NCBI GenBank assembly: GCA_023128455.1
Contig: JAGMDW010000180.1
Location: 1 to 5,100 of the forward strand
DNA length: 5,100 nt
Direction: 5' to 3'
DNA from: Desulfurellaceae bacterium
Lineage (GTDB): Bacteria > Campylobacterota_A > Desulfurellia > JAGGSF01
Position numbers and translations under genes: made by a program
Part shown: piece by piece, positions 4,343-5,100 of the stretch
Layout of the letters: the number at the start of each line of letters is the position of its first letter
Numbering within the stretch: position 1 is the stretch's first letter
Notes under the pieces: model-generated
What the model was told of the DNA's origin: nothing
Databases searched by the model: none
What the model saw: only the letters and a program-made list of their open reading frames with translations

Positions 4343-5100
4343 ATGTTCTCCAAGCTGAATATAGCTGTTGTAGGAGATATAATGTTGGATAGGTATATTG
4401 AGGGTGAAGTGGAGCGGGTTTCCCCTGAAGCGCCGGTTCCTGTTGTAGCCATAGGGGCAGAGAAATCGTTTCTCGGAGGAGCGGCAAATGTTGCTCATAA
4501 CATAAAGGTTGTTGAATCTAAGGTAAGCTTATTTGGTATCTTTGGCGAAGATGAAAAGGGAAAGAATCTAAAAAAAATACTAAAAGAAAAAGATATAGAT
4601 TACAGTGGATGTGTTACCTTGAAAAATCATACAACTACAGTTAAGACAAGAATTATTGCTCAAGGACAGCAGATTGTAAGATTGGATAGGGAAATTGTAA
4701 AGCCCATAGAGCCTGAGGTAGAGCGGGAATTGTTGCAGTCAATGAGTAGAAAAACATTTGATGCCATAGTGATCTCTGATTATGGAAAAGGAGTAATAAC
4801 AGAGGGATTGGTTAAGTGTTTGTGTTCTCTTAAAAAGCCCATTGTTGTCGATCCCAAAGTCAATCATACTCACCTATATAAAAATGTTACGGTGATTACA
4901 CCAAACCTCAGAGAAGCAGAATTGATGAGTGGTATTACCATAAAGGATCCTCAAGATGAAAAAAGAGCAGCAGAAAAGATATTAAAGGAAACAAATGCAA
5001 AATGTGTTTTGATAACGGAGGGACGCAAAGGAATGACACTTTACTCTGAAGATGAAGGATTCCATGTAGATGCACTGGCAAAAGAAGTATACGATGTAAC
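4343..5100 (+). CDS. rfaE1: D-glycero-beta-D-manno-heptose-7-phosphate kinase (RfaE1/HldE N-domain), cut by window edge
   Basis: An open frame of 252 codons runs off the right edge. It is a PfkB/ribokinase-fold sugar kinase: GDIMLDRY at 11-18, ERVSPEAPVPVV at 24-35, FLGGAANVAHN at 43-53, IVRLDRE at 111-117, ISDYGKGVI at 144-152, VDPK at 169-172, TPNLREAEL at 186-194 and ITEGRKGM at 224-231. The SPEAPVPV segment and LDRE are typical of RfaE1/HldE, which makes heptose-1,7-bisphosphate on the route to ADP-heptose for lipopolysaccharide inner core. The GAGD catalytic-base motif should come within the next few residues and is not in view. Whether the gene ends after the kinase or is fused to the nucleotidyltransferase (HldE) cannot be seen. 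The ATG is 2 nt after the yebC stop. The nearest SD-like GGAG (4325-4328) is 14 nt away, so translation is probably coupled to yebC. Confidence 0.93.
   Translation, partial: MFSKLNIAVVGDIMLDRYIEGEVERVSPEAPVPVVAIGAEKSFLGGAANVAHNIKVVESKVSLFGIFGEDEKGKNLKKILKEKDIDYSGCVTLKNHTTTVKTRIIAQGQQIVRLDREIVKPIEPEVERELLQSMSRKTFDAIVISDYGKGVITEGLVKCLCSLKKPIVVDPKVNHTHLYKNVTVITPNLREAELMSGITIKDPQDEKRAAEKILKETNAKCVLITEGRKGMTLYSEDEGFHVDALAKEVYDV

Noticed and set aside
3884..4498. Minus-strand open frames inside yebC and the rfaE1 start
   Set aside because: They are antisense shadows of well-conserved genes, with no SD and low-complexity or implausible translations.

Overview
The window is AT-rich bacterial DNA carrying eight protein-coding genes, one of them cut by the right edge. 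There are no rRNA or tRNA genes, no CRISPR array and no transposase gene. It suggests a Gram-negative-type organism, because the last gene is a heptose-phosphate kinase of the lipopolysaccharide inner-core pathway. It also has an NrfD-type quinone-interacting membrane subunit, which points to modular anaerobic-style electron transport. I cannot name a phylum from this sequence. Low base-composition GC, an orphan-looking nrfD and compact palindromic repeats would fit an uncultured Gram-negative lineage, but that is inference.

Left block, minus strand (about 1-1444). rpmB (ribosomal protein L28, zinc-binding form) is followed after 27 nt by an NrfD/PsrC-family integral membrane protein. Both have good Shine-Dalgarno sites, and a TATAAT box lies upstream of rpmB. 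A perfect G/C-rich palindrome lies just past the nrfD stop codon, at the window edge.

Middle intergenic region (1407-1671). This gap between divergent genes holds the most unusual structure in the window. It is a string of imperfect direct repeats (about 1467-1645) built from back-to-back hairpins. The hairpins are delimited by alternating 4-base words, CTTG and CAAG, spaced 24 nt apart in the regular part. Each inner word can pair with the word on either side, so the array can fold in two competing registers. Stem pairs are conserved or compensated between copies.

Right block, plus strand (1672-5100). First comes a two-gene unit with a 4-nt overlap: a PP2A-like metallophosphatase, whose GTG start has no visible ribosome-binding site, and a small four-helix membrane protein of the DUF3147 type. 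A clear sigma-70-type promoter (TTGTCA, 17 nt, TATAAT) then drives a tightly packed operon: an unrecognised 96-residue protein, dcd (dCTP deaminase), yebC (translation or regulatory factor) and an RfaE1-type heptose-7-phosphate kinase. Spacings are 0, 8 and 2 nt. The operon joins nucleotide-pool supply (dCTP to dUTP for thymidylate), translation quality and cell-envelope sugar synthesis. These are housekeeping jobs with no obvious single pathway in common.
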